NCBI GenBank assembly: GCA_028753945.1
Contig: JAPNXP010000015.1
Span: forward strand, 3,162,001-3,226,000
Source of the DNA: Hexactinellida sp. DTS-2022
Taxonomy: Eukaryota; Porifera; Hexactinellida
Direction: 5' to 3'
DNA length: 64,000 nucleotides
The notes below the pieces were generated by a model, which saw only the letters and a list, made by a program, of their open reading frames with translations, did not search any database and was not told where the DNA came from. Position numbers and translations under genes: made by a program. Numbering within the stretch: the first letter of the stretch is position 1; the number at the start of each line of letters is the position of its first letter. This document shows positions 42,696 to 56,500 of this stretch, one piece after another.

Positions 42696-43559
42696 TTATA
42701 AATACTTATCACTCGTCTTCCCATTGAGTCTATTGTATCGCTCATGAGCTGACTCGGTGGTGAACAGAATTCGGTGGTTTTCGAACTGTTTGGACTTCTT
42801 AAAGCGCGCATCAGTCCCTATGAGGCGATCTAGAATCTGGTAATTTCCGAAGTTACTGGTAAAGCTATAATGGTGAAAGTCATGAAATTCATTCGAATAT
42901 ACAAAGGGGAAATGGTACCCGGAATGGTCTACGATGTGAATAAAAAGAGTCAGCAAAGTCCACAAAATAATAACAAACATGTGTCCCCCTAGGAGGGTCG
43001 GACCTGAAATAGCAGACATTGAGTTCGATACTACATGCTCGATTGGATGCACGTAGAAACCGGTTATTGCACAGGGGGAAATCCACTCATGGTGGATCTT
43101 GTGAATGTGTTTGTATAAGAATGGAGTGTGGAGAAGTCGGTGCGAACAGTAGAACCAAACTTCCTGACAAATTATGTAGCCGATGAGGTAAATGGAAGAT
43201 TCTAGAAAAGAGGGAAGCTCCGGGCTGGTGGAAATACCGCGCTGTGTAACTGTGCCAGAAAAGGTAATCGTTAGCAAGAAACCAATCACTACCTGATTCA
43301 GGAAAGTGAGAGCCGCAGCACGCTTCAATCGCCCGATATCAATCGGGACGTTAGGCTGAATCTTATACTTTATAAGGAACTTAGGTCTGCCAGTTATATC
43401 AACAAATGTTAAGAAACCAACTAGAGTCCAATAGAAGATATTCATAACAACCCATGGTAGGATGGAGCACACCTTAAAGTGGTCGTGGCTACAAAGGTCA
43501 AGTGCCCAAACCCAGAGACGAGTGGTGTAAGAAGGCACGGCAAAAGCTTGTGAGTCCAT
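42696..43559 (-). CDS. FAXDC2-like: Fatty-acid hydroxylase-domain protein, FAXDC2-like
   Basis: Single exon, 287 aa, ATG at 43559. Four or so membrane helices surround the three histidine boxes of the sterol desaturase/fatty acid hydroxylase superfamily: HRLLH (140-144), HKIHH (153-157) and HDFHH (226-230), with HPIEHVVSN between. These bind a di-iron centre in the ER membrane. The arrangement and length suit FAXDC2 (C5orf4) or a C4-methylsterol oxidase-like enzyme. The substrate cannot be told from sequence. It lies about 360 bp upstream of NCAPH2, on the same strand. Confidence 0.88.
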   Translation of the reverse strand: MDSQAFAVPSYTTRLWVWALDLCSHDHFKVCSILPWVVMNIFYWTLVGFLTFVDITGRPKFLIKYKIQPNVPIDIGRLKRAAALTFLNQVVIGFLLTITFSGTVTQRGISTSPELPSFLESSIYLIGYIICQEVWFYCSHRLLHTPFLYKHIHKIHHEWISPCAITGFYVHPIEHVVSNSMSAISGPTLLGGHMFVIILWTLLTLFIHIVDHSGYHFPFVYSNEFHDFHHYSFTSNFGNYQILDRLIGTDARFKKSKQFENHRILFTTESAHERYNRLNGKTSDKYL

Positions 43560-44542
43560 TCACTTCTATTGCAGGAACTTAAATGTAGGAAGTACACTCG
43601 AAAGGAACTTTAAATAAACTACTACCCTAAGCATAATGCAATAATATCTTGCTTATAGATATCAAGTGATTAACACCTAGGTAATGAAACATATCCTTGC
43701 AAATAATTTAATTATCAGTGTTTCAATAGTGCATTTATATTCTCGATATGTTGTTCATAACTTTTCCTACCAACAACTGAATGAGCTCATCTTCATCGAA
43801 CAAAGTCAGATAATCAAAACCTGTCAGCACCCTCTGACGTCAGAAGATATGGACCTAATACTCTCCTCCAGCTCTTGGCAGTGGATGGAATTCTTTAGTG
43901 GGCGGGAAGGTGAGGGGACAGTTCTTATTTCCAAGGAAGTAAAATGTGAATAACAACTGAGTCCCAAAATTGCATTAGCTCAATTTTTGCCAGATATTAT
44001 TTCGATATATTCGCCTTGCAATCAGCTGATTATAACTTGGGTTATTAAAGCTAGCATACTAGGGTCGTAAATTACATACACAAGTAATTTCCAGGAGCGA
44101 AAAACGCTTCTTTTGGTGTATGTAGCCTGTAGGACATGGGAAAATATATGTTTTTGAATCTTTGTTATACCATACATTAATTTGTGATTTAGGTGTATTA
44201 AAATTTGTCGGATCTGGTTTAGGGGCGTATTCCTAAATGGCTGTAGACACTGAGTACCAGAAAATTATGTCTTAATGCAAATTAACAACTGTGCTAGGAT
44301 TAGTTAAACTATCAAATGTTATATTCTTATCATTTATAATTCAGTCCAGAAAGATGTGGCAATTAGAATAAACAAAGAAGAAATGCAAAAAATTGTAATA
44401 TTAACTAGTATCTAAAATAATTTACTGAATTTACAAATGAATTAGGAAAAATAAATATAAATTATGCCATTACAAAGCCTAGTGAAAATTCAATATACTA
44501 CGAAAATATTATAGATAGGACATCATATGTCTCGTTAGACGT
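43560..44542. other. Spacer between FAXDC2-like and RNF213-like genes
   Basis: Presumed 5' flank of FAXDC2-like and 3' flank of RNF213-like. A family E element lies at about 44088-44247. An 89-codon plus-strand frame at 43684-43953 (contains LTSEDMDLILSSSSWQWMEF) matches nothing I know and has no supporting context. Confidence 0.5.
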
Positions 44543-47500
44543 TTAGTGGTTAATTGGTATGTGAATATTATTCGAGATTATGTGTTCTTGTTTGGCTAAT
44601 ACAGCCCATGCAGCAGCACACTGAGCTAGCTTTATTCCTTCAGGGAAATGAGACAAGAATCCAGTAGGAAGCTTCCACTCCTTCTCATCAGCGTATTCAT
44701 TTATACTCTCTTTCAGTCTATGAGAGATAATGTTACAATCAGGTTCTTTTATATGAACATTTAAGGGATCAAAAATTGTGTTCATAATAGAGAGACTTCA
44801 TAATAAGCGAACTCAACTTAATACAACCCCTATGTAAGTTGTGAATTTGAGACCATAGGGCTTGTTCATAATAATACAAGATTTTCATAGGTGTATTAAG
44901 CAGACAAAAACTGTTCACAATAAGAAGACCTGACTGTAGTTAAACATACATCATATTATTTAAGTTAGAATTAAGCCGTTGGTTCATGGCTACTTACCCA
45001 TAACCCTTCTCTTCATCTCCTCTCTCTCGCAGAAAGAATAGGATGAACTCGTGGAGATACACCAGTACCTTCTCCACTGGAAAGTGATCACAGCTCTGTT
45101 CTATCTGTCTCCTCTCCTCCTCACTGACAGCTTCCCGAAACTCGTCTCTCAGAGATGAGAATGGGATCTGTAGAATATTAATTACATACCTATAGATGTA
45201 GGTAGGGTGACCATTGTCCAATTCTTAGCCTGGACAGTCCAGTTTTTTTACAATTATTGTGCGATGTCCAGTAAATTTCTAAATTGTCCAATTTTTTGCA
45301 GTAATTTTTATTATCATCCAATTGTCTCCGATTTGTTCATATTAAACTAATAATGTCCAGTTTTTTATAACCAGTGTCCAGGATTGGCCCGGATTTTGTC
45401 GAAATTTTGAGAAATGTCCAGGTTTGGCCCAAAATCCTCCGGTCACCCTAGATGTAGGGAATACAAGTACAAACCTGACCGAGGAGAGAGAGCTTACGAG
45501 CTTTCTCAACAGACAGGAAACTCCAGAAGCTGAGCACGTGTTTAAGTCTTAACACACCTTCTGCCTGTAGAACAACAGTTAACGACAAAATAATACAAAT
45601 ACAGTCGAAACCGGTTTATTCTAACTCGGGTTATTCTAACTTATCGGTATATTCTAACTATTAGCAATGCAATCCTTTGTAAGAAATTCCAACTATACTG
45701 TATTTTTCATCGGTTTTTTCTTACTATTTTTATCTGAAAAGAAATGGTTAGAAAAACCGATTTCAACTAATACAAAGCACGTACTCGTCTGCTCTGCAGA
45801 GGACCAGCTCCCTGGGTACCGTGAGGATACCTGAGAACGTCATGTAGATAGGAGGATACTCTCTGATCAGGGTCTCCTCCTGCTGAGGATAGGAACCCAA
45901 TTACCACATCCAGCACTAGGAGAACGTCACTCACGGACTCAAGAGAGTCTAAGTCTTCTCGTATTGCTCTCCACAGCATTTCCTTCAACTCAGTCTGAGA
46001 GAGAGAAAGAGAGAGAGAAAGTTATTAAATGAATTAGACCAGCAATGCTATCTGAATAACACAAGTCACTCACCTGCTGTACCTTGTGTCGCACCTGTTC
46101 AAACACACCTAGGTTGTAGGCCTCACGAGTGTACTCGAAGCGGAGATGTTCTGCCAGAATCAGAGGTCTGTTCTGGAACAGCTGTTCCATCAGTTGCTTC
46201 TCCACTCCCTCAAAGTCGTAACTCACGAGGCTCCCTTGTCCGAGAGCTAGCGAGTAGTGAGCGTGTGACAGCAGCAGAGGCTGCAGCTGCTCCTCGTACT
46301 CAATCACGTGGCGACCTTTCAACTCACGGAGTGGAACCTTGTCGCAGCGGGACCTGATGCAATACAAACTAAACACACATCTGTCTACAGCACACATGTC
46401 AGCTGTCACAGATAGGAGCAAGGAATTATTTTCCATGATTTTTGGAAAATTTGAATTTAGGAGCGCGAAAATTTGGAATCCTCTCCTATACCGTAACATT
46501 AATTTGTGATTTATGCGTATGAAAATTGTATCAGACCAGGATTATGAGCGTATTTCAAATGGTTGTATAACACACTGTATAATACCAGGATTAGGAGCGT
46601 ATTTACAAATGGCTGTATAATACATGTATAATACCAGGATTCTGAGCGTATTACAAATGGCTGTATAACACACTGGATAGGAGTATACCTACCCCTTCAC
46701 TCTGTCTCTGTAGGCGTGTACAAACGAGTTGTGCACCAGCACTAGGTAGTCAGTGAGTGAGGTGATCAGAACTCCCTCTCCTGTTGAGGATGCCAGCAGG
46801 TAGGCTAGAGGGGTGGCAGGAGTTATCTGTTGTTCAAGAGCGTCTTCCATTCTGAGACGCCCATTCCTCTTCACCTCCTCTCCTATCAATCTCCATGCTG
46901 TAGACAGACTCTCCACCAGTCGAGCGAACTCTGCTGATTCTTCTTGATTTTCTATAATAAAGCAGAGTACGTATTTAATGCTTATCGGGAAGTAGTTTAT
47001 TTGGTAGCTAATAGCTATATAACATTCACTACTTGCAACACAAGTCGTAACACTCCGACAAAGTTATTGAATTAGTGTATAGAAATTAAAAATTACTGGA
47101 GTGGATAAAAATCAAAGAGTTCTCGAATAAACGTTATAAATTCGGTGAAACTAAAGGGATCGTGAATCGATTCACAGAAACAGGAGTGGCCCAAGTTAAT
47201 ATTTTTGCTGGTAAACTAGACCAACTATTGACCAGTCAAGTTTATCCGATAACAATGATAAAGATCACGAAGATTTCATGTTGGCCGGACAAATCAAAAA
47301 TTATTTCCGCTATGCCTGCTGACCGTTAACAACTTAAATATTATATAATTATGCGCAAATGAGGACAAAACAGCAAATGAAAACTACGTAATACAGAATG
47401 ACCAACACTCAACAGGGCGTTTTAACATTGAAGTACGTACCACTCCTAATTTGTGCTAAGAACTGCTTAATGGTTGTGTTAGCAGCCTCTCTCCTGTCCA

Positions 47501-50500
47501 GTCTGTGTTGGAACCTATCTCCCACTCGTCTCTGCAGCTGCACAATATCTGGTAAGTAACGAGTCACAAACAATCGGGTTTCTTCTTTCAAAAACTTGGA
47601 GACTAGAGGACACTTCTCTTTCGTTGTGAGATTAGTTGTACTGAAGCTCTGAGAGAAATGCTCCAGACTCACAATAGTCCTGTAGCGCCATAGGTGAGGC
47701 AAGGGGTTATCTGCTTCAGGCTCTTCTCTCTCATACACGATTCTAAGTTGAGATACATTAAAGAGATAGTCACTAACCAGTTGTGTCTCTAACAGCAACG
47801 TATTAACCTGAGCAGTGGATTGTTAGCAATCCTCTTCTCACTGAGCACCTGTTGCATCTGTCTCTGTACATCTGTGTGTAGAGAGGTGAGTATTGGCTGA
47901 ATGAATTTCTTGTCAAACTCCCTCTCCCACTGCTCTCTCTGCTCACGCTGTGTCAGCCCAGTAGGAATACCACCTGTAGCATAGCAGTTAATCACAGCAG
48001 CTAATACCTAGCACTTAGACTGCTATATAATGTGTATGGAGAGTATACTCACATGGCTCTCCTGCTGTCTGCATAAGAGACTTGATGACCAGATGAAGAA
48101 GGAATGTGGCTTCTTCAAAGTTCTTTCCTATCAGTCCAGCTAAATCCCTCATATCTCTCTCCAGGTGTTGGTAGAAGAAGGTAGACAGGTCTCTGGGGTT
48201 TTCTAATCCTCCTTTCACCAGAGAAGGTAGAGCTTGACTCCTGTCAGTGGGATGTTTGGAACAAGATGACCAAATGAAGGATATGTCCATTAGGATACGA
48301 ATTAGAGATACGGATGCAGGAGAGAGAGATCTAGGTTTAAGTATTCATTGTTAATACAGTAGATGTAGGATATAAGCACACCGGTTATAAGTCATATCGG
48401 ATATAAGAACACTATGTTGGAAATGGTTGCCATATAGTACCCTGTATAATTTATGTCGGTTATAAGAACATTAAGTGCAGTTCCCGACGATGTGCTTATA
48501 ACCGGCATCCACTGTAGTGATTTTAGAACTGGTCCACTACATAGTAGTCGGCATAATAATAAAAACATCAGTAAATGAAAATATTTTCATTGTAATGCTT
48601 GAATAATTCTACCTTTCAGAACTTGGAATATTCTGTCTCTGATCCACCCTCCCCAGAACATAGCCGGGTTTAGTAGCATCAGCAGTGGTGTTGACTACAG
48701 TACCGACTTGTGTGACCCTGGGGTCCTCTCCTCCCACCCAGGAACCACAGTCTGGGCATATCTGAGCATGAGTAGGCTGGCCACACTATATAGGGTCCAT
48801 TATTGAAACAGTTTAAGTCTCATTTAATCTTACTTTAACAGTTAAGAACAGTATATTACAGTAGTTACCTCTCCAACGAAGTAGGCGTGGCCCTTATTGC
48901 AGAGGTACCATTGTCCCCTCCCCTCTGTCTGCTGCACAACTTGTCTCACACTGTGTAACTGATCATCCATCATTGTAGGAAACAGCTTATTAACAAGGGC
49001 ATTAGGATTCTGGTATAACAGAGAAATGGGGGAGAACAGCTGAGGGAAAGCACTAGTGGACAGCATTATGGCCATGTGGTATATTACTCGAGAGAGAGCC
49101 AATTGGTTGTGGTTGGATTGAGGAGAGAAATGCAGAGATTGGAGTATACCATCTCCCAAATTATTCGACAACATTTGAAGACCGATTTGTAGTAATTCAT
49201 TTTGAATATTGCTTAGATTTGTATTGAAGAGTTCTCTCAAAGCCAGATACTTCTATTGAATAAATATATCATAAATAAGTTAACGGGCGAGTAGTATCGA
49301 ATTATATGCACACGTATAAATATATTACATATACTGTACTTAGTATACTACATTATACCTCGGTTTGACTAACATCCCCTCTTGTTGCCGAATTAGATAC
49401 AACTTGGAAGATCGAGTATAGATAATATTCGACGTTAGTATCCATTTCCTGTAAAACAAAGTATTAATTATCAATCAATAACAATAAGTAATTAGTTCTC
49501 TTCACTTAAACCTACGCACATACCTGAGGACCAACTACGTCACTATCAAAGTACTGCAGGAGGGATTCCTTGCTCTGACTGACATTAGCCTGCTCAGCAG
49601 AATACTTCAACTTCGCATAATTGTCTCCGTATATTATGAAATAGTCTGGTGATACGTACTGTGACTAAATGAAGAAAAGTAGATATTCAAACACTACTTA
49701 ATTAGCTTAAACACATTGATACTATTTATAAACAGTAAAACCTCGTTAATACGAACACCAACGGACGGTAAAAATTTGTTCGCTTTTCCGGAGTTCGTGT
49801 TAACCGGAGTAATACCATTGAAAGCCATTGTAGGAACCTGATTTTGTGGAAATGTTTCTCCGTCTTAACCGGTAATTCGAATAACCGTGTTCGTACTAAC
49901 GAGGTTATACTGACATCCAAATTGAATAAATATTATACCTCGACCATCCTATCCATAACTTGTTTTGGTATAACCCATGAGCAGGTACGGTTAGAAGTGA
50001 TCAGAAGGAGCGTATCACTCCCTAACTGATGGTATACGTTCTTAAGTAGGAATACATGTAGATCCTCATACCCCTGCATCAAACAGATGTCTTTAAAGAT
50101 AAATATTAACCTCTGTCTCTCTCTCATTATATGATCAGGTGTATCCGATCGTGTTCTTATAAGGCCATAGCACTCAATGATCCAGTGAGATATGTGGATA
50201 CAGATAAATCTCAGACTAGCTATCTTCTCTAGTAACTCATAGGATAAATTGGAACGTTTAGAGGTTCCATGTATACCAGTGGATAATCTTTTTTCATTAA
50301 TAAGTATCATTTCTAATATATTATGTTGTTCTTCAGAGTTTTGCTGTTTAAAATGCTGGTGATGTGAATCCTGTAATATATTTATATTAATTAAGCTTAC
50401 AATGTCATCTGAATTCATAAGGGTAATAAGTTCATTCATACCTCTATTGATTGTATTATTATCATGTAGAGTTCCTGATTTGTTTCTAAGTTTTCTAAAT

Positions 50501-53500
50501 CCTGGAGAGGTCTGGAGAGTTTGTGAGAAATGATTTCTGTGAATACATCTCTCCTAGAAAACATTCTGAATAAAATAGGAAATTGGTTATATGAAATAAA
50601 GTGCATGCCTATGTTTGATCATAATTTGCAGCAAAAATGTTTTGAATGAGAGAGAGGGGTTGAGTCCATTCTTCTTAAACATGGTGATAGAACTCCTCTC
50701 ATTCCTTTCCAGCTCCTTCATATTATTCTTATCCAGCATTACAAGTCCCACCAGTAGCTCTATAAGGTCAGTATTGGAGTGGCCTTTTGGCAGACATCTG
50801 AATGTTAAGCTGGTAAGAATGTTAATGAAGAATCTAGTTGCGCATTCTCTCATCTTCTGTTTACGCGTAATTTCATTTCTATATAGTACAAAATTATTAA
50901 TTAAGTATTTAATTATTTGTGCACACAAATAAATATGCCACTAGAGTCGCTCCGCTTAAATTGAGTTAATTTGGTTGGGGAAAGTTTGACCTAATTAAGC
51001 AGATCATCCAATTAACCGAAAATATTACAAGCCAAACTGTGATTCTATTCAGTAAATCGTATAAAATGCTGGTCCATCTAACCGTGGCTCAATTAAGCGG
51101 AGTCTTCTGTAATTAATAAGGAGCATATTTTGCTCAATGAACTAAAATGACGTGATTAATGAATCACTAAGTTAATTGTAAAAGTAGAAATCAGACGAAC
51201 CTTTGACCTCCAGGTAAATTTTTCAAACAATTTGATAGGATATCAAGTATGTCTTGAATTGTCTGAACAGAAGTGAAGTCCGGTGTTTCAGTTAAAATCT
51301 AAGAAAATTATAAAGAATTAATATGAATCAGTTACTAATTATAATTGCAATATATTTTACCATAAATATTCTGTTGATACTACTCTCTGTACAACTTAAT
51401 CCTATTGACAGGCTACAATGTGATACGAATAGCTGCACTGCGATTATTCTGTTCCATTTAGATCTATAATATATGTGCATACAGTAAAATAACGTATCTT
51501 GGAATAAGTAGTAAACGAAACAAACTAGCCTACGAGTGTACAATAAAACGTACTTAAGTTTATCGACAGTTGTCTTGTATTCATGGTCATTTCGTCTATT
51601 AAAATTCAATCCCTTCTCCACAATTGGTTGCCACTGTCTGATTTCAGTCACATATTTCTCAGCTAACTCCTCTCCAGCAGTACGCTCTTTCCTATGGTAA
51701 CACAATGCTATTATCTCTTCTAACAGAACTAGTTCTAAACAAGTCAGCTTTTTGTCCTTTATCTTTCTCATTTCTGTGATAATTTTAAATATTTTATCCT
51801 CCAAAGTGCTCTCCAAAAAGAATGCCTCTTGCAAGAGATCTAACAACTGTTTCGATTCCTCATAAGCACAGTATATTTTAGGAATTGTAAGCTCTCGTTT
51901 TAAACAGTACTCGCTTCGTTCTCCACCATCAACTTCAAATGTTGGGAAGTGTTCGATACACAACAGAAGTACAGACTCGTATACCTAGCAGAGTATAGTA
52001 AAATTGTTGTAACAAAAATATATAGATGCATATAAAGTACATGTAATAATATAATTAGTAATTAAATATTATAAAATAACTACAATGATTTTGATGTGTA
52101 AATATAAAAAATTACTTTAGTTATAGATTTTTGACCAAACTGATCTATTAAGATCTTTATATGTCGGCTAGCCGACGCGACATTGTAGGCGGCTGACAAA
52201 TAAGTAATTCCAAGAAAAAAAGGGTTAGAAATAATTGGCACATGCACATTACACTCTATATAATTTAAGGTAAATGTACATACAAACGATAAATGCAAAT
52301 CTACACCAATTCCTACTTACATTGAATTGTAGTTGTCTTGAAGTAAGGATGTTCATTTGTATAAAATCCATCAGAAACTCAAGCAGACAATCAAAATAAG
52401 TATCATTGGACATAAAATTGCGGTTAATTAACTCTCCTAGCGGAGTTTGATTGAACAGGGATTCAAAATGGTACCAGACAGGTCCTGAAGTGTTTGCTAG
52501 AAATAAATAAAGCAATTACAGTAGTAAAACTAGTAATATACATACATATATACCGCATTATTGAAGACGGCATACCAAAATTTATTAACCAAATATTCAT
52601 TATAACAAATTGTAAGCGCGGGTTATGGTCTCAGCCCAATTTTCAATAAGGACAATTTGAGAATTGGTAAAAATATATTGTCCCAATGAAAATTAACTTA
52701 TACACTCATTATAGTATATACTAGGCCATGATATTATACGATTGTGTATTCACATACGTTTAATCGTAGCAAACTTCCGCCATAGCTCTTCCATTAATGT
52801 TCTGATGAGAAATGAGAACGGAAATCTAGACTCGAAGTATTTCCCACCAGCTCCATCACTCAACACAGGTACTCTCCTTCTAGGCAGCAGAGTGAGAGGA
52901 GATACTGTGTCTTTGTACTGCAGGACAAACAGACGGTCATCTCTGAATATATCTTGCCAGAGATTGTGTAGACACTCTGGCACTTCTTCATTACGGAGAG
53001 CTAGTTGTAGATTCCCATTTCTATCCAGACAAGCAATCAGCTCGGACAGGAGAGGAGTAATTGTATTGTTAATACGGAGATTAACAGCCTTGCGGAATGT
53101 ACCACAAGATTGTATGTCTTCTCCACAGTTAGCTGTCTGTAGTAACCAGTCACAGCTGATGTCCATTGATTCATATTGGTCTTTCAATAGAACTGTCAAT
53201 CTCTGACACAGTGTTTGGAAGAACACATCTATATACATATAAATAAATAAAAAGTAAATAAATCAAAAATGCAACAGAGGCTTACGGAGACAGACATAAA
53301 GAAAACAAGTACGGTATGTTGATTTCGTAAATTTCTATAATTACTATATTATTATTTAGGTTATTATTGAATTACTATATAATAGTTTGTAAAAGGCTAG
53401 GCTTTATCCAATAAATAAACTACTAATTATAATAATTAAAGCGAAAACCGGGTTGCAGTTGAGTGGTGCGCCGCGAAACGACCTAGGAGAACCATAATTA

Positions 53501-56500
53501 AGTAATCTTATATCAGTGTATAGATTTCAGGATGTATGACAGAGACACACTTACGATTATCGTTTTGCCCCTCAACTAGCTCAATAAAATCTTGCATTCT
53601 AACAAGAGTCCGCTTCTCACTTCCATCCTTATCAACAAGTCTTGAAACTGCAGACTGCATGCAATTTAGTAGTCTGGTCTTCTGACAAATAGTGGGCGGA
53701 ATTAATTCTCCAGATTCCTAAGCAAAGAATAGACATAAATGTGTGTTCTGGTTAAATTGTAAAATGCTCTTTGAGAGAAGTTGTATTTATAAATAGAAAT
53801 TAAAATCAAGCCGTGAGTATTTAAATATACATATTCCAAGGAATTCCTATAGGAAAATGGAAAGAAACATGGGAATTCCCATAGATATCCTGTGTGAATC
53901 TGGTTGCTGGAATAAAATATGGCATTGGCAGAACTACAGACTAACCTGTTCATAACCCCCGAATACTTGGTAGATCTTTAATCCAATCAGCTGTGATATA
54001 GGAGGCAGCTCTGTATAGTCCAGAGAACGTATATCATCGATATGCACTGTGTTCCAGTCTCCTCCACAGAAACTTATAAACTTACTCCCGTGTGCCTCTC
54101 TACTCAGTTGGACCAGGAACATTATAAACACATCACACTTAAACTCTCCGATCTGTTCCTCTCTCCAGTCCTTCAACTCATCCACTGTTTTGTGACGAGC
54201 ACAAGCAATTAGCTTAGCATTCTCTGCTCCTCTCTCACACTGGACAAGTAGTACCTTTTTCTCTCTCATCTCGCTCTCAGAGTCTCCTCTCAAGAACTTA
54301 TGAATCTCTCTGATGTACTGCTGTTCTGTCTGGAACTGCTGTAGAGACAGACTCCGCATTTGCACTGAATCTGTATCTCTAGACAGACGTTGTTGCAATT
54401 GATCTATGTCCCTCTCTGTGAGAAGTCGCGAGTGGGTTGTAGCGAGAGTGAGGTGTGCTACTGTATCATCTCCACAAATACCACTCAGTACTTGACTCAG
54501 ATACTCCTCTAGACTGCCTAACTGTAGCTTGAAATACTCGGATATAATCTGTTCCGACTGGATAGCGAGAAGACTGTTCTTAACACGCAGTATTGCATCT
54601 GTAGTAGCCATTCTAAGCAACAGAGTCTGACTTTTCTCTAAAACTGTTATCCTATCTACGCTAGGATCTGCAGCATGTGGATACATCTCTTTCATTACGT
54701 GAAATACAATGGAAGAAGGAGTATCAGTGTTATAACCAATAAAACAATCTCCGATTGTAAACTCCCCTCTCCTTTGCAATCCAATAGACTTAGCCCTATC
54801 GAGAGTCGAGAAGTCCTGAGCCCACTCAGCCAGCTGTTTAGATACTATAATACCGTCTGCAGTTAGGACAGTGGACATGGTGAGGAAATGTTTCTCAAGT
54901 CGATTGATGAGAGGAGTAGGGAAGGTGGTGTACACTGTATCGGAATCTGCGATTACGATAAGCTTAAAACTGTCATGGACTCTGCATTTCATTCTGTGCG
55001 TACCTAAACCAAGGTCTACATACCTCTGGTTATATATCTTCATGTAATACTGGTTTAGAGCGTCATACAAACTCTCATACAAGTTCTCCAAGTTCAGAAG
55101 GATCACAGTTTTCCCAGACTCCATACAAACTTTAATTTTATTTATATTCCTACATACCATCGAGTATTCTTGATCTCTAGGGAAGTTTGAACCGAATATA
55201 ACACGAATATCATCGAGCTTATATTCTGGCCACAAGTTGGTGGATTTAAGTAGAATGTTAAGAGCTGAGTAATTCTCCGTAAGAAGCAGCAGGTAACGAG
55301 TCTCCCCGTAAAAAGAGGTGGAGAAGCTCGCCAGGTTAGCTCGAATGAGCCCCAGGGGTGAGCTATCAGGGCCTACGGCACAATCTACTGGCAACTTAAC
55401 TGTTTGTATGAACAGCTGTAATTCCTTGTTATTAGACGCTCCCCCAAAGTTCCTATACACACAGTGCTTCAGTATAGGTAGAGTTAGCGTTGTTTTATAC
55501 TCATAGCATAGAAATACCAACATTTTGATTAGACTGTAGAAATCCCTCAAACCATAATACTCCCTGGATTTGTGCGTCTCGCGAATCAATTCAAGATACG
55601 CTTTGGACAAGTCAGGGATGCAGATTTCAATGCTGGCTACAATATCTGAGTCGACTGAGTTAGAACGACAGATCTCTCTGGCACTTGATAGCAACTCTTC
55701 TTCGCCAGGGTCTCCTCTCGATACCATAATCCCGCGGTTCATTTTAGCAGGGTCAAGAGACCAGTTGGAAATCCCAATAAACGCTACCTCTTCAGTATTC
55801 TCGTCCCTCTTCTCCTCAGATCCGTAACTACTGTCCTCTAATAGTGGGTGCAGTACCTTCAAGGGAAGGAGAGGAGAGTCTTCTGCCAGGCCCACCTCAT
55901 CCAGGACTACACAACAAACGAAGTTACTGCTCTGGGTTTTCTTTTGCATTTTCTTGCAGTTATCGAACACTCCAATGATTCCTTCGGCAGTAGACAGCTG
56001 GCTGCACTGGTAAGACATTATATGAATTTCTTTGAAATTCCTGAGAATGGAGCCATCTTGGCATTTATTTCCTTGCATATTATTAGAAATTATTGTCTTA
56101 GCCAGGGACTTGGAACTTCCCGGCTTTCCGACTACGAAGAGTGGAATTTTCAGTTCTATGCTCACGAACATCATAAATACATTCTCTTTAAGAGCTGTGT
56201 TTTTCGCAATGTGTTCCCCTACAGACATCTGATCTAGGATATTCTGTTGACACCTGTCTATCTCGATGTCTATCACCTCATAATTAGTTATGGGAGTAAG
56301 CGGGTTCTTAAAATGTTTTGAAATTCTCCGATCGAAATTTCTCCGTTTTTGTAGCCGAGCTCGATAGCACACGGCAATGGCTAGAAGTAAACTGTAGCTT
56401 ATTTTATCAATCCCTGAGATCCTGGGTACCCGTGGGATCTGTGGGGACGTTATAGGGAGTTCTAAGAGAGGAGCGACAGGTTGGGCAAGTGCTATTATTG

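Noticed and set aside
43684-43953. 89-codon plus-strand frame upstream of the FAXDC2-like gene
   Set aside because: No domain, no neighbouring exons with matching phase and no repeat relation. It could be chance, so it is only mentioned within the spacer.
47808-47848. A 41-nt intron (GTGCTCAG to CTCAG) with a TGCTAAC branch site
   Set aside because: It would delete VLSEKRIANNPLLR, which matches the RNF213 family. The 65-nt intron just downstream keeps these residues and the phase.
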